Origin: Pontibacillus halophilus JSM 076056 = DSM 19796
GTDB lineage: Bacteria; Bacillota; Bacilli; Bacillales; BH030062
Direction: 5' to 3'
Assembly: GCF_000425205.1 (NCBI RefSeq)
Contig: NZ_AULI01000008.1
Coordinates: 1 to 64,000, forward strand
Length of the DNA stretch: 64,000 bases
Shown here: piece after piece, positions 17,239 to 26,222 of the stretch
How positions within the stretch are numbered: the first letter of the stretch is position 1
Layout of the letters: every line of letters begins with the position of its first letter
Made by a program: the position numbers and the translations under genes
Notes under the pieces: generated by a model
What the model saw: only the letters and a program-made list of their open reading frames with translations
Told to the model about the DNA's origin: nothing
The model's database searches: none

Positions 17239-18666
17239 ATGCTTGTTACTGTACTTCCTTTCATTGAAACAGTTGTAGCGAATACATCAAACTTTTTGTG
17301 GACGTACGTGCTGTCCATCTTATTAATTTGTACAGGGCTTTATCTAACCGTTCAACTCCGTTTCTTTCAATTCCGTTTCTTCGGTCATATACTTGGACAA
17401 ACCGTTGGGAAGATCTTCAAGAAGAGCTCTGGTCATGCTGGTACCATTACCCCCTTTCAAGCCTTCACTTCCGCCCTGGCCTCAACAGCTGGTGCAACGA
17501 ATATTGTAGGGGTTCCTGTAGCCATCTCATTTGGGGGTCCAGGTGCTCTCTTCTGGATGTGGGTGGTTGCCCTGATCGGGATGGCCACAAAGTATACAGA
17601 AATTGTCCTTGGTGTTCGATACCGTGAGAAGAACAAAAAGGGAGAATGGGTAGGTGGACCTCAATACTACATAAAGAAAGGACTCGGATGGAATAAGGTC
17701 GCTTGGGCATTTGCATTTATCTTAATGCTCGAACTGATTCCTAGTATTATGACTCAATCGAATTCCATTTCCATTCAAGTCAATAACTCAATTGGATGGT
17801 CCCGTTTGGGAATTGGAGTGGCAATTGCAGTTGTCGTTGGAGCTATTATAATCGGTGGTATACAACGGATTGCTCGAGTGACTGACAAATTCGTCCCCTT
17901 TATGGTCTTCACTTATGTCATCATTTGTTTAATTGTCATCTTTGCCCATGTTGAAACATTGCCTTCTGTCTTTGGATTAATCTTCTCTCATGCCTTCACC
18001 CCGATTGCAGCTACAGGCGGATTCGCCGGTGCAGCTTTGGCACAAGCGCTTCGTTGGGGTACAGCTAGAGGGCTTTATTCGAATGAAGCAGGACTCGGAA
18101 CAGCTCCGATTGCCCATGCAGCAGCTCAAACGGACCACCCGTCTAAACAAGGTTTCTGGGGCGTGTTCAGTGTCTTCGTGGATACGATTGTCATTTGTAC
18201 GCTGTCTGGTTTGACAGTCCTCGTGACTGGAGCATGGAAAGAGGTTTCTTCTGATGATGCGGCGAGCATGATTGGCACAGCCTTGTCAGATGTCTATGGC
18301 TCTCAGTTCGGTGAAACGTTTGTTTCAATCTTCCTGTTATTCTTTGTACTTACGACCATCGGAATTCTTGTGTTCTTTGGAGAGAAGCAAGCCGAGTATT
18401 TGTTTGGATTAAAAGGGGCTTACTTCATGAGAGTCATTTATCTAGGGGCAATTGTGTTAGGTGCTGTTGGTGGACTACAGTTCATCTGGCAATTTCTCGA
18501 CTTAATGTTGGCGGCTGTCGTCTTCTTAAACGTCATTCCGGTCTTATTCTTATCGAAAGAAGTTCGTGCGGTTACTCAAGATTATGTGAACCGTATTTAT
18601 AAACAAAAGAAAGATACGAAGAAAATAGACCTCTTTCATGAATCCGATAAGGATTTCAGATCTTAA
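17239..18666 (+). CDS. Sodium:alanine/glycine symporter (AGCS family)
   Basis: The 475-residue polytopic protein has the AGCS signatures: FQAFTSALASTAGATNIVG near residue 75, GGPGALFWMW near 100 and NEAGLGTAPIAHAAAQTDHP near 285. Family members import alanine, glycine or, in B. subtilis AlsT, glutamine-related substrates with Na+. ATG at 17239 is preceded at proper distance by TTTGGAG; a GTG three codons earlier overlaps this site and is unlikely. Confidence 0.92.
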   Translation: MLVTVLPFIETVVANTSNFLWTYVLSILLICTGLYLTVQLRFFQFRFFGHILGQTVGKIFKKSSGHAGTITPFQAFTSALASTAGATNIVGVPVAISFGGPGALFWMWVVALIGMATKYTEIVLGVRYREKNKKGEWVGGPQYYIKKGLGWNKVAWAFAFILMLELIPSIMTQSNSISIQVNNSIGWSRLGIGVAIAVVVGAIIIGGIQRIARVTDKFVPFMVFTYVIICLIVIFAHVETLPSVFGLIFSHAFTPIAATGGFAGAALAQALRWGTARGLYSNEAGLGTAPIAHAAAQTDHPSKQGFWGVFSVFVDTIVICTLSGLTVLVTGAWKEVSSDDAASMIGTALSDVYGSQFGETFVSIFLLFFVLTTIGILVFFGEKQAEYLFGLKGAYFMRVIYLGAIVLGAVGGLQFIWQFLDLMLAAVVFLNVIPVLFLSKEVRAVTQDYVNRIYKQKKDTKKIDLFHESDKDFRS

Positions 18667-18672
18667 TTATGT

Positions 18673-18711
18673 AAAGCCCAAGGCGTCACTGTTCGTGATG
18701 ACCTGGGCTTT
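18673..18711. terminator. Bidirectional terminator, AGCS gene / SDR gene
   Basis: An imperfect long hairpin with outer arms AAAGCCCA and TGGGCTTT lies between convergent genes. Confidence 0.7.
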
Positions 18712-18723
18712 CTATTCGTTTAC

Positions 18724-19566
18724 TTATTTAATTTGTTTTAACACGAGTGCTTCGAGCCATCGCCAAGGTAAAAGCGTCTTCAAGCGAAGCATAAGATGAA
18801 TCCCTTTCCCAATCGGGAAACGAAACTTCTTCAATTCTTTCTGTTTCGCAAGCGTTGCTACTAGTCTTGCCACTACGATTGGATCACCATATGTATCCTT
18901 TTGTTCTTGCATATAGTGATGGATAGACTGCATGTAGTCGTAATAAGGAGAGGTCTTTAACAAAGAAGCCTCCGTGACCTGCTTTCCATTCGTCCAAATG
19001 TTCGTACGGAAGGAGCCAGGTTCGATAATTGCCACATCTACCCCATACGGCTTCATCTCTAAGCGAAGACTTTCGCTGAAGCCTTCAACCGCATGTTTCG
19101 ATGCAACGTAGGGAGACATGCCAGGGAAACCGAACTTCCCGCTAATACTGCTCATGTTCAGAATCTTTCCATACCCTTGTGTTCTCATCTTAGGTAGAAC
19201 CGCTTGAGTAACAGCGATTAAACCAAATACGTTTGTTTCAAATTGCTTTCGATATTCATCTAACGTGATTTCTTCACTAAATCCACCCGCAGCAAATCCT
19301 GCGTTGTTCAATAAGACATCGACTCGATCAAGTGTATCTATGTAAGAAGAAAGACTTTCTACGGAAGCTTCATCCGTCACATCAAGACGATGAAAATGAA
19401 TCCGGTCGTAGACTTCCTTATCGTCTATGTAGGATTGAAAAATGGATTGTTTCGACAAATCTCTCATCGTTGCAATAACGGTGAATCCTTCTTTCGCTAG
19501 TTCCACTGACGTTAGGAGGCCAAAGCCACTGGAAGCGCCTGTTATAATTGCAACACGGTTTGACAT
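18724..19566 (-). CDS. SDR-family NAD(P)-dependent oxidoreductase
   Basis: The 280-residue classical short-chain dehydrogenase has the nucleotide-binding TGASSGFG (residues 9-16), NNAG, catalytic Ser in NMSSISG and YVASK. The substrate cannot be predicted. AGAGGAGGTGAG precedes the ATG at 19566; the frame is open further upstream but without a binding site. It is a single-gene unit. Confidence 0.88.
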   Translation of the reverse strand: MSNRVAIITGASSGFGLLTSVELAKEGFTVIATMRDLSKQSIFQSYIDDKEVYDRIHFHRLDVTDEASVESLSSYIDTLDRVDVLLNNAGFAAGGFSEEITLDEYRKQFETNVFGLIAVTQAVLPKMRTQGYGKILNMSSISGKFGFPGMSPYVASKHAVEGFSESLRLEMKPYGVDVAIIEPGSFRTNIWTNGKQVTEASLLKTSPYYDYMQSIHHYMQEQKDTYGDPIVVARLVATLAKQKELKKFRFPIGKGIHLMLRLKTLLPWRWLEALVLKQIK

Positions 19567-19679
19567 CTGCTCACCTCCTCTAACATTGTAGCATAAACGC
19601 CTTAATTCTAGAGGAGTATATTGCAAATGTTATCGATTTTTGTCACTTATTTGAGACGTTTGTTCCTACCGCGCAAAAA

Positions 19680-19702
19680 ACTCACTACTTATGGGAGTGA
19701 GT
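19680..19702 (-). terminator. Terminator of rpsN paralogue
   Basis: A 7-bp stem (19680-19686 with 19696-19702) is followed on the minus strand by TTTTTTGCG, next to the gene stop. Confidence 0.8.
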
Positions 19703-19703
19703 C

Positions 19704-19973
19704 TTACCAGCTTGCTTTCTTAACCCCTGGAACTTGACCTTTATGCGCGAGTTCTCTAAATTGAATTCGAGATAGACCGAACTGACGCATGTACCCATGT
19801 GGGCGACCTGTTGTGTTGCATCGATTATGCAATCGGGTTGGTGAAGCGTCTCGCGGTAATTTCTTCAGACCTTCGTAATCCCCTTTTTCTTTCAATTCTT
19901 GTCGTAATGCTGCATATCTTTCAACCGTACGTTGACGGCGTTTTTCTTTCTCAACCATTGCTTTCTTAGCCAT
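19704..19973 (-). CDS. rpsN: 30S ribosomal protein S14, zinc-independent paralogue
   Basis: The 89-residue protein ends with [18 protein letters not shown] and [11 protein letters not shown], typical of S14. The CxxC...CxxC zinc ribbon of the short form is absent (only one Cys in this region), and length matches the long zinc-free form (YhzA/RpsN2). Such paralogues replace the zinc form under zinc starvation. A Zur box and promoter lie immediately upstream, which fits. GAGGAG precedes the ATG at 19973. Confidence 0.93.
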   Translation of the reverse strand: MAKKAMVEKEKRRQRTVERYAALRQELKEKGDYEGLKKLPRDASPTRLHNRCNTTGRPHGYMRQFGLSRIQFRELAHKGQVPGVKKASW

Positions 19974-19989
19974 GGAATTCCTCCTCAAT

Positions 19990-20010
19990 AAATCGTAATC
20001 ATTACGTTCT
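19990..20010 (-). promoter_or_regulatory. Zur box
   Basis: The core TCGTAATCATTACG (19993-20006) is a perfect inverted repeat around one base and matches the Bacillus Zur operator. It lies between the -10 element and the start codon of rpsN, so bound Zur would block transcription when zinc is ample. Confidence 0.88.
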
Positions 20011-20012
20011 AA

Positions 20013-20042
20013 ATTGTAAACAATCTCTTATACAATTGTCAA
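20013..20042 (-). promoter_or_regulatory. Sigma-A promoter of rpsN paralogue
   Basis: On the minus strand TTGACA (20037-20042), an 18-nt spacer and TACAAT (20013-20018), with the Zur box directly downstream. Confidence 0.7.
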
Positions 20043-20153
20043 AACGAGTGCTCGGACGAAATTTGTTCACATCTTCTTGTCCTAACACTTTGAAATTCGC
20101 ATACGCTTTCTATAAACTAAGAGATAGTGAATGTAAGTAATGGAGGTTTTCAT

Positions 20154-20465
20154 ATGGTAAGTACACCATTAAAGCGCTTGATGTATGTAGGAGATGCCGA
20201 GGGAATTAGTTTCCTTGTGTTATTACTTATTGCTATGCCACTGAAATATATGTTTGATATACCAGAAGCCGTATCCGTGGTTGGATCGCTTCACGGTGCG
20301 TTATTTGTCTTATACATGCTGACCATTCTGAACGCTTTTCTTTCGTTGAAATGGACGATTGGAAGAAGTGCACTCGCTGTAGCAGTGGCCTTTGTTCCAT
20401 TTGGTACGTTCCTCTTCAATCGGATGCTAAAGAGAAAATACAATTTACAGCCTGTACAAGTGTAA
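20154..20465 (+). CDS. DUF3817-family membrane protein
   Basis: The 103-residue protein has three hydrophobic segments and the family pattern: an N-terminal YVGDAEGISFLVLL, SLHGALFVLYM in the centre and FVPFGTFLFNR near the end. The family is an integral membrane protein of unknown role, related in sequence to YdzA. AATGGAGG is properly spaced for the ATG at 20154; the frame extends 9 codons further upstream without a site. Confidence 0.85.
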   Translation: MVSTPLKRLMYVGDAEGISFLVLLLIAMPLKYMFDIPEAVSVVGSLHGALFVLYMLTILNAFLSLKWTIGRSALAVAVAFVPFGTFLFNRMLKRKYNLQPVQV

Positions 20466-20471
20466 CCATTT

Positions 20472-20495
20472 CCCCTCTCCGAGTTCGGAGAGGGG
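20472..20495 (+). terminator. Terminator of the DUF3817 gene
   Basis: A 10-bp GC-rich stem (20472-20481 with 20486-20495) is followed by TTTTTTT. Confidence 0.9.
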
Positions 20496-20613
20496 TTTTT
20501 TTGATACAAAGCAATGCGGTTTGATCGTTTTCTATTGACAATGAACCCAATCATTTGCCAAAATAAGAAAATATTAATTCATACCATTCTCATAAGGATT
20601 AGAGGTGTTGAAC

Positions 20614-21855
20614 ATGCAATCGACCATTGCACAACAAACGACTAGGCAAAAGCGTACGTCTACGACGGTGCTTGCGAATCTTGACCCCGTCCAAAAGCCG
20701 TACGTTTGGCTTGGAATCGTTGCTTCCATACTCGTATTTATCGCAACCGTTGCCGTTGCCGGATGGACCCAGGGGCTACTATTCATTCTTGGGATTGCCT
20801 TCGGGTTAACATTGCTTCACGCACGATTCGGATTTACTTCGGCATTTAGACGGTTTACATCTGTTGGAAATGCACAAGGCTTGCAAGCACATATGATTAT
20901 GCTTGCCGTTGCAACGACATTATTCGCACTTATCTTAGCAACAGGCTTCACATTTACAGGGATTGCGCCTTCTGGATATGTCTTCCCCGTCAGTGTGGCG
21001 GTTGTAGTTGGGTCGTTCTTATTCGGAATTGGAATGCAGCTTGGAAATGGCTGTGCTTCAGGTACCCTTTATACAGTAGGTGGAGGGAAATCGCCCATGC
21101 TGATTACCCTCATCGCGTTTATTGCAGGATCTGTTCTAGGAGCGTACCATATCGGGTTCTGGCGCGAGCAAGCTTCCCTCCCAACCATTTCATTCGCAGA
21201 TCAGTTCGGATACGTTGGAGGCTGGGCGCTTTCAATTGGACTATTCGCTCTTATCTATTCTATTACGTATATCGTAGCGAAAGTAAAGAACCCGCCATCT
21301 ATGAAGCCTTTGCCAACTGTTGCTGGCTTCAAGAAGCTTGTGAGAGGTTCATGGCCACTATTTGTAGCCGCTATTATTCTAGCAATCTTAAACGCCATTA
21401 CACTAGCTATGAGAGGAACACCTTGGGGCATTACCTCAGCGTTCGCACTATGGGGTTCAAAGGTTCTTATGTTCTTCGGAGTTGATGTGAGCAGCTGGGG
21501 CTACTGGCAAGGTAGTGAAGCATTAAATCAATCCGTTCTGATGGATACAACGAGTGTGATGAACTTCGGAATCATTCTTGGAGCATTTATCGCAGCCGCT
21601 GCCTCAGGAACCTTTAAGCCAGGTAAGATCAAACCAGGTGTTGCGATGGCTGCAACTATAGGTGGATTATTGATGGGCTACGGGGCACGTCTCGCCTATG
21701 GATGTAACATCGGTGCTTACTTCGGTGGCATTGCGTCTATGAGTCTACACGGTTGGGTATGGATGGCTATGGCACTCATCGGTACTGGTGTTGCCCTCTT
21801 CATTCGTCCTCTATTTGGATTAAGAAACCCAAATCCGAATGATTCCATGTGTTAA
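20614..21855 (+). CDS. YeeE/YedE-family (thiosulfate/sulfur) transporter
   Basis: The 413-residue polytopic protein has two copies of the family motif: LGNGCASGTLYTVGGG near residue 150 and YGARLAYGCNIGAYFGGI near 365. The conserved cysteines are those implicated in thiosulfate passage in TsuA/YeeE. No TusA-like sulfur carrier gene is adjacent, which is unusual since many are paired with one. ATG at 20614 follows AGAGGTG; the in-frame GTG and TTG just upstream overlap that site. Confidence 0.88.
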   Translation: MQSTIAQQTTRQKRTSTTVLANLDPVQKPYVWLGIVASILVFIATVAVAGWTQGLLFILGIAFGLTLLHARFGFTSAFRRFTSVGNAQGLQAHMIMLAVATTLFALILATGFTFTGIAPSGYVFPVSVAVVVGSFLFGIGMQLGNGCASGTLYTVGGGKSPMLITLIAFIAGSVLGAYHIGFWREQASLPTISFADQFGYVGGWALSIGLFALIYSITYIVAKVKNPPSMKPLPTVAGFKKLVRGSWPLFVAAIILAILNAITLAMRGTPWGITSAFALWGSKVLMFFGVDVSSWGYWQGSEALNQSVLMDTTSVMNFGIILGAFIAAAASGTFKPGKIKPGVAMAATIGGLLMGYGARLAYGCNIGAYFGGIASMSLHGWVWMAMALIGTGVALFIRPLFGLRNPNPNDSMC

Positions 21856-21889
21856 ATTCAATAAAGTAGAAATCGCGTACATGTTACTT

Positions 21890-21917
21890 AGGCTGTCGAG
21901 GTCAATCTCGACAGCCT
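21890..21917 (+). terminator. Terminator of the YeeE gene; hairpin copy 2
   Basis: An 11-bp perfect stem (21890-21900 with 21907-21917) is followed by TTTTTATAT. Arms are almost identical to the hairpins at 10847-10876 and 46565-46591. Confidence 0.85.
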
Positions 21918-22058
21918 TTTTATATAAGCACTTTGATGAGACCACAACTCTTGCACGCGTTACCCCTCGTCCAATTTCACTCCTTCTTGAGCCTGGCTTC
22001 ACCCCTACCAACCTATGCTAGAATGAGGATAGATTAGAAATTAAAAGGAAGTGACGTT

Positions 22059-22223
22059 ATGTTCGCCATACTGATTGTATGTCTTGTCATTATCTTCGTT
22101 GTTCTCATGCTGACGATATTCACCATTACATCAGGCTATAAATACAAACACACCGTTGATCCCCTTCCAAGTAAAGAACAATCACCCTCCACACAAGACA
22201 ACGATGGAAATCGCTCGGAATAA
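22059..22223 (+). CDS. ytzI: YtzI-like small membrane protein
   Basis: This 54-codon gene encodes one N-terminal transmembrane segment (about residues 3-25, with IIFVVLMLTIFTIT) followed by GYKYKHTVDPLP and a hydrophilic tail. This is the layout of YtzI. AAAGGAAGTGACG precedes the ATG and a terminator overlaps the stop. Function is unknown. Confidence 0.75.
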   Translation: MFAILIVCLVIIFVVLMLTIFTITSGYKYKHTVDPLPSKEQSPSTQDNDGNRSE

Positions 22224-22235
22224 ATGAATTCCGAG
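22214..22235 (+). terminator. Terminator of ytzI
   Basis: An 8-bp stem (22214-22221 with 22228-22235) overlapping the stop codon is followed by TGTTTTTTATTTTTT. Confidence 0.8.
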
Positions 22236-22332
22236 TGTTTTTTATTTTTTCCATTAATTATGAAACTTCTTAGGGGGGCAATTCGTCTCTCTACATGTGC
22301 GTGATTAATCTATGGAACAAAGGAGGTTTCTT

Positions 22333-23253
22333 ATGAGTTCTTCCCCTACTGTTCAGTTGAAAGGGTTAACGAAGAGAATAGGAAACAAAACAATTGTGAG
22401 AGACTTGTCATTTGACATTCAACCTGGCGAAGTATTTGGCTTTCTTGGGCCAAACGGTGCTGGTAAGACAACAACGATTCGGATGATGGTCGGATTGACG
22501 TCGATTTCTGAGGGAGACGTCATTATTAAAGGAACAAGCATTAAGGAGAACTTTAAGAAGTCCATTGCTCATGTGGGTGGAATTGTTGAGAACCCTGAAA
22601 TGTACAAGTTTATGACCGGCATGCAGAATTTAAAGCATTATGCACGAATGTCTGGGAACGTTTCAGACGAACGAATGAATGAAATTGTTAAGCTCGTGGA
22701 TTTAGAGGATAGCATTCATACACGAGTAAAGAAATATTCCCTTGGTATGCGACAACGCTTAGGGATTGCTCAAGCCTTACTACATAATCCTTCCGTATTA
22801 ATCTTGGATGAACCGACAAACGGATTGGACCCAGCTGGCATTCGCGAAATTCGAGATTACTTGCGGAAGCTTGCTAAGGATGAAGGTCTGTCCGTTGTCG
22901 TATCAAGTCACTTGCTTTCAGAAATGGAAATGATGTGTGACCGGATTGGGATTATCCAAAAGGGGGAACTCATCGACGTTCAGAACGTGAAATCCTTTGT
23001 GTCAGACAAGGCGACAATTCGTACACGCTTAACACTCGAGCCCGCTCAAGATGGAAAGGCTGTTCTTGAACAAGCAGGCTATGAAGTCATCGTTGATGAA
23101 GAGACACTCGTTATCGAGACAGAACGAGAGCAAATCCCAGGAGTGATTCAGCTACTCGTTCAGAATCAGATTGCAATCTACGAAGCGAAAACAGAAGTTG
23201 GCACTCTCGAGGACCGCTTCCTCGAACTTACTGGTACTGGAGGTCAGGCGTAA
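22333..23253 (+). CDS. ABC transporter ATP-binding protein (BcrA-like)
   Basis: The 306-residue protein has Walker A GPNGAGKT near residue 40, the signature LGMRQRLGIAQAL, Walker B VLILDEPTNGLDP and the H-loop VVSSHLL. The approximately 80-residue C-terminal extension is typical of the ABC-2 exporter ATPases of the BcrA/CcmA group. AAAGGAGG precedes the ATG at 22333. It overlaps the permease gene by 1 nt, so the two form one transporter. Confidence 0.93.
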   Translation: MSSSPTVQLKGLTKRIGNKTIVRDLSFDIQPGEVFGFLGPNGAGKTTTIRMMVGLTSISEGDVIIKGTSIKENFKKSIAHVGGIVENPEMYKFMTGMQNLKHYARMSGNVSDERMNEIVKLVDLEDSIHTRVKKYSLGMRQRLGIAQALLHNPSVLILDEPTNGLDPAGIREIRDYLRKLAKDEGLSVVVSSHLLSEMEMMCDRIGIIQKGELIDVQNVKSFVSDKATIRTRLTLEPAQDGKAVLEQAGYEVIVDEETLVIETEREQIPGVIQLLVQNQIAIYEAKTEVGTLEDRFLELTGTGGQA

Positions 23254-24206
23254 TGAAACAACTACCCTCACTCGTATGGAACGAATTTCTAAAGCTAATG
23301 AGGCAACCTGGCTCAATTGTCATGATTGGACTTATTGCTTTAATCCTTCTTGGCGGAGCAATCTTAGACCGTAATTTCAATGATTCCAAGAATGTTGGCG
23401 GCGAGAACTGGGAAGCCGAATTACAGGAACAAAACGAGAACATACAAGAGAAATTGGACAATGGGGAATTCTCCATGTTCGGACCCGATAAAATTGAGGA
23501 AAACAATTTCCGAATCGAAAATGACTTGGCTATTCCTGAGGGCGGAAATGCGTGGACCTTTACACGTGAGAATGCTGAAGCTACTTCCATCGTTCTTATG
23601 TTTACAGTTATCATAGCTGCAAGTATTGTGTCGAACGAATTTAAGTGGGGTACAATTAAGATGCTATTGATTCGACCAATCTCACGTTCAACCATCTTAC
23701 TATCGAAATTTCTTACCGTCCTGTTGTATGGACTAGTGACCTTGTTGGCGTTCTTCCTATTCAACTTCTTAATTGGTGCAATCTTCTATGGAGTTGACCA
23801 GTTAGGGTCGTTACACGTCTATCAGACAGCGGATGGTTATGAAACGATTAGCAATGCGAAAGTAACCTTTGTATCTTACTTAACATTACTTGGGAACCTG
23901 ATGGTATTCGGTACACTTGCCTTTATGATTTCAACAATCTTTAGAAGCAATGCCATGGCGATTGCCCTTTCTATCTTCTTGTTCTTAACAGGAGGTACGC
24001 TTGGTGCACTCGTATCTCGATTCGACTGGGGCAAATATGTCATATTCACCAACACGAATCTGAAAGGCTACTTTGATTATTTCTTTGCTCAGCCGTATTA
24101 TGATGATCAAACGCTTATGTTCTCACTGATTACATTAGCAATCTACTCCATCATTTTCTATGCGTCCGGTTGGCTCTTCTTTACGAAACGAGACGTTGCA
24201 AGCTAA
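23253..24206 (+). CDS. ABC-2 type permease
   Basis: The 317-residue protein has one N-terminal transmembrane segment, a hydrophilic extracellular loop (about residues 35-105, rich in Asn/Glu), and then five further segments including FKWGTIKMLLIRPISRS, the usual signature before the second segment. It pairs with the upstream ATPase. Substrate is unknown; related systems handle peptide antibiotics or unknown lipophilic compounds. Confidence 0.9.
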   Translation: MKQLPSLVWNEFLKLMRQPGSIVMIGLIALILLGGAILDRNFNDSKNVGGENWEAELQEQNENIQEKLDNGEFSMFGPDKIEENNFRIENDLAIPEGGNAWTFTRENAEATSIVLMFTVIIAASIVSNEFKWGTIKMLLIRPISRSTILLSKFLTVLLYGLVTLLAFFLFNFLIGAIFYGVDQLGSLHVYQTADGYETISNAKVTFVSYLTLLGNLMVFGTLAFMISTIFRSNAMAIALSIFLFLTGGTLGALVSRFDWGKYVIFTNTNLKGYFDYFFAQPYYDDQTLMFSLITLAIYSIIFYASGWLFFTKRDVAS

Positions 24207-24211
24207 TGAAA

Positions 24212-24248
24212 GAAGCGCCCTCGCTCAAACAATTGAGCAGGGCGCTTC
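24212..24248. terminator. Bidirectional terminator after the ABC operon
   Basis: A long GC-rich hairpin (24212-24228 with 24233-24248) lies between the convergent permease gene and the membrane-protein gene. Confidence 0.85.
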
Positions 24249-24250
24249 AT

Positions 24251-24613
24251 TTATTTAACCGCTAATTCTTTCGCCTTCCACATCGATGGCAGATATAGCA
24301 CGATTCCAATTACTACGGTCCACCAGAATGGGTCATGTGTTGTAAAGTTTAGGAGTAACACATAAAGTGCTACAGGTAGTGTGACGATAAGTAAATAGAG
24401 AAGGGCTTCTTTCCATTTGCCAACAAAGGCTTGGCCAAGACCGACTCCCATGATTGACCACGCTATAATCTTCCACTTCGTTGGACGATGCGTCCACAAG
24501 TGCGGGTGTACGAATGCCAAATAATAAATAAGAAACAAGTGAAAGATGTAGATCACGGCTAGAGAATCATAATAGGGATGTAAGAGTAGTCCAGCTAGAA
24601 CAAATATGCCCAT
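24251..24613 (-). CDS. Hypothetical membrane protein
   Basis: The 120-residue protein is predicted to have four transmembrane segments, with His/Trp-rich loops (HPHLWTHRPTKWK). ACAGGAGGAACG precedes the ATG. I do not recognise the family. It is a single gene with a shared terminator. Confidence 0.7.
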   Translation of the reverse strand: MGIFVLAGLLLHPYYDSLAVIYIFHLFLIYYLAFVHPHLWTHRPTKWKIIAWSIMGVGLGQAFVGKWKEALLYLLIVTLPVALYVLLLNFTTHDPFWWTVVIGIVLYLPSMWKAKELAVK

Positions 24614-24746
24614 GACTCGTTCCTCCTGTTGTACACAATCTAATCTTGTCTAGTCTTTCTACGTTCGAACGCGCATATTCTCATTCTTGCATTGAATAGA
24701 TTAGAGTACAAGCTTTTTCTACATAGAACAGGGGGCGTCATTTCGC

Positions 24747-25373
24747 ATGAATATGTTTCTAAGTTATGTATTGCTCGGGCTTTCCCTTTCTGCTCCAATC
24801 GGACCCATCAACGCTGCACAAATTGATTGCGGCATTAAGTTTGGGTTCTGGAATGCATGGCTAATCGGGATTGGTGGAATGGTTGCCGACGTGATCTTTA
24901 TGCTGTTAATTTACTTCGGGATTGCTGAGTATTTAACGACTCCCATGATTAAGACGTTCTTATGGTCGTTTGGAGCCTTTATCCTAATCTATACCGGAAT
25001 CGAAGGACTCCTTTCTAAGGCTAATCCGTTGGAAGCGACTCGCTCAGGCTCTGGAGCAGCATCTGAATCCTTTCGCTTCGGTTTATTCATGGCCTTGTCG
25101 AATCCGCTAAATATACTATTCTGGCTTGGAATCTACGGGTCTATCCTAGCCAAGACAGCGGAATCCCATACGAATGTTCAACTCTTGCTTTATAGCGGTG
25201 GAATCTTCTTAGGCATTATCGTTTGGGACTTGTTCATGGCTTCCATTGCAACAAGCGCGCGTAATTTCCTAAAACCAAGCATCCTTCGCGGAATCACCTT
25301 ACTTGCAAGCATCTCCCTGATTGGCTTCGGTGTTTACTTTGCGTGTGAGGCCTTTCACATCATTTTTTCATAA
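24747..25373 (+). CDS. LysE-family amino acid exporter
   Basis: The 208-residue protein has six hydrophobic segments and the LysE signature GLSLSAPIGPINAAQI at residues 12-27, followed by a helix start GFWNAWLIGIGG. Family members export basic or other amino acids and related compounds. The next gene encodes a YcgG-type protein and starts 65 nt later; I recall the same order in B. subtilis (ycgF-ycgG), which suggests the exporter carries the product or substrate of that enzyme. Confidence 0.88.
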   Translation: MNMFLSYVLLGLSLSAPIGPINAAQIDCGIKFGFWNAWLIGIGGMVADVIFMLLIYFGIAEYLTTPMIKTFLWSFGAFILIYTGIEGLLSKANPLEATRSGSGAASESFRFGLFMALSNPLNILFWLGIYGSILAKTAESHTNVQLLLYSGGIFLGIIVWDLFMASIATSARNFLKPSILRGITLLASISLIGFGVYFACEAFHIIFS

Positions 25374-25438
25374 TGGACATTCACCCATTCCCCACCTTTT
25401 GTATACGTATATCGTGTAGAAAGGATGGGGATTGTTTA

Positions 25439-26191
25439 ATGTCTCGTTTATTTGACCGGACAGCACTTGAGGAAACTCTTTTAGAACTAGAACCTTGGAA
25501 ACAAGATGCGTACACGAAGCTAGGTGACATGATTGCAGATGAAGAGAACACATACCCCTGTGTCCCCGCGAGGGTAGCATTTCTGTCTAATGAACTTCGT
25601 TATGGTTTCATTGACTCCCCTACCAGAGAGCGGGCGCCCATGCAACTGGCTTGCCTATTGAAACAATATGGTCAAATCAGCCGGCAAACTGGTAAATACG
25701 CATCCATTGCGATTGTGAGTGAGATCACAGATACCACGCTGTCCATTGAACAGTATGAGCATATGTTCTGGGATTTACTAAGCAGGACGACTGCGTTCGA
25801 TGAGACCGAATGGCCTACAGAAATACCAAAGGACCCGGCTTATAATAAGTGGGAATTCTGTTTTAATGGGGAACCTTATTTCGCATTTTGTGCTACACCT
25901 GTTCACGCCTTAAGAAAGAGTCGACATTTCCCTTATTTGCTGCTAGCCTTTCAACCTCGATTTGTATTTGAAGAAATCAATGATTCAACACGTCTTGGAC
26001 GCAATCTAAAGAAACAAATACGAAAGCGATTAGCTGCCTACGACGAAATCCCAACTCACCCTGCGTTAAAATGGTATGGAGATGAACAAAACTTAGAATG
26101 GAAGCAATACTTCCTACGAGACGATGATTCTACTCCATCTACTTGTCCGTTTCTTCACCATACGAAGGAATGGGAGAAGCCTAAAACATAA
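25439..26191 (+). CDS. YqcI/YcgG-family protein (putative heme-dependent N-hydroxylase)
   Basis: The 250-residue protein carries the YqcI/YcgG features: CVPARVAFLSNELRYGF, FWDLLSRTT, FCFNGEPYFAFCATP, SRHFPYLLLAFQPRFVFEEI and a C-terminal CPFLHHTKEW. The family includes GntA, a heme enzyme that N-hydroxylates an arginine-derived guanidino group in guanitoxin synthesis. That activity is not shown here. AAGGATGGGG precedes the ATG at 25439; the frame stays open upstream without a good site. Neighbour is a LysE exporter. Two Cys/His sites could be heme ligands, but this is inference. Confidence 0.8.
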   Translation: MSRLFDRTALEETLLELEPWKQDAYTKLGDMIADEENTYPCVPARVAFLSNELRYGFIDSPTRERAPMQLACLLKQYGQISRQTGKYASIAIVSEITDTTLSIEQYEHMFWDLLSRTTAFDETEWPTEIPKDPAYNKWEFCFNGEPYFAFCATPVHALRKSRHFPYLLLAFQPRFVFEEINDSTRLGRNLKKQIRKRLAAYDEIPTHPALKWYGDEQNLEWKQYFLRDDDSTPSTCPFLHHTKEWEKPKT

Positions 26192-26196
26192 CCCTC

Positions 26197-26222
26197 CCCC
26201 TCTTTCATAATTGAGAGAGGGG
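26197..26222 (+). terminator. Terminator of the ycgG-like gene
   Basis: A 10-bp stem with one G-U pair (26197-26206 with 26213-26222) is followed by a weak T-rich stretch. Confidence 0.6.
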
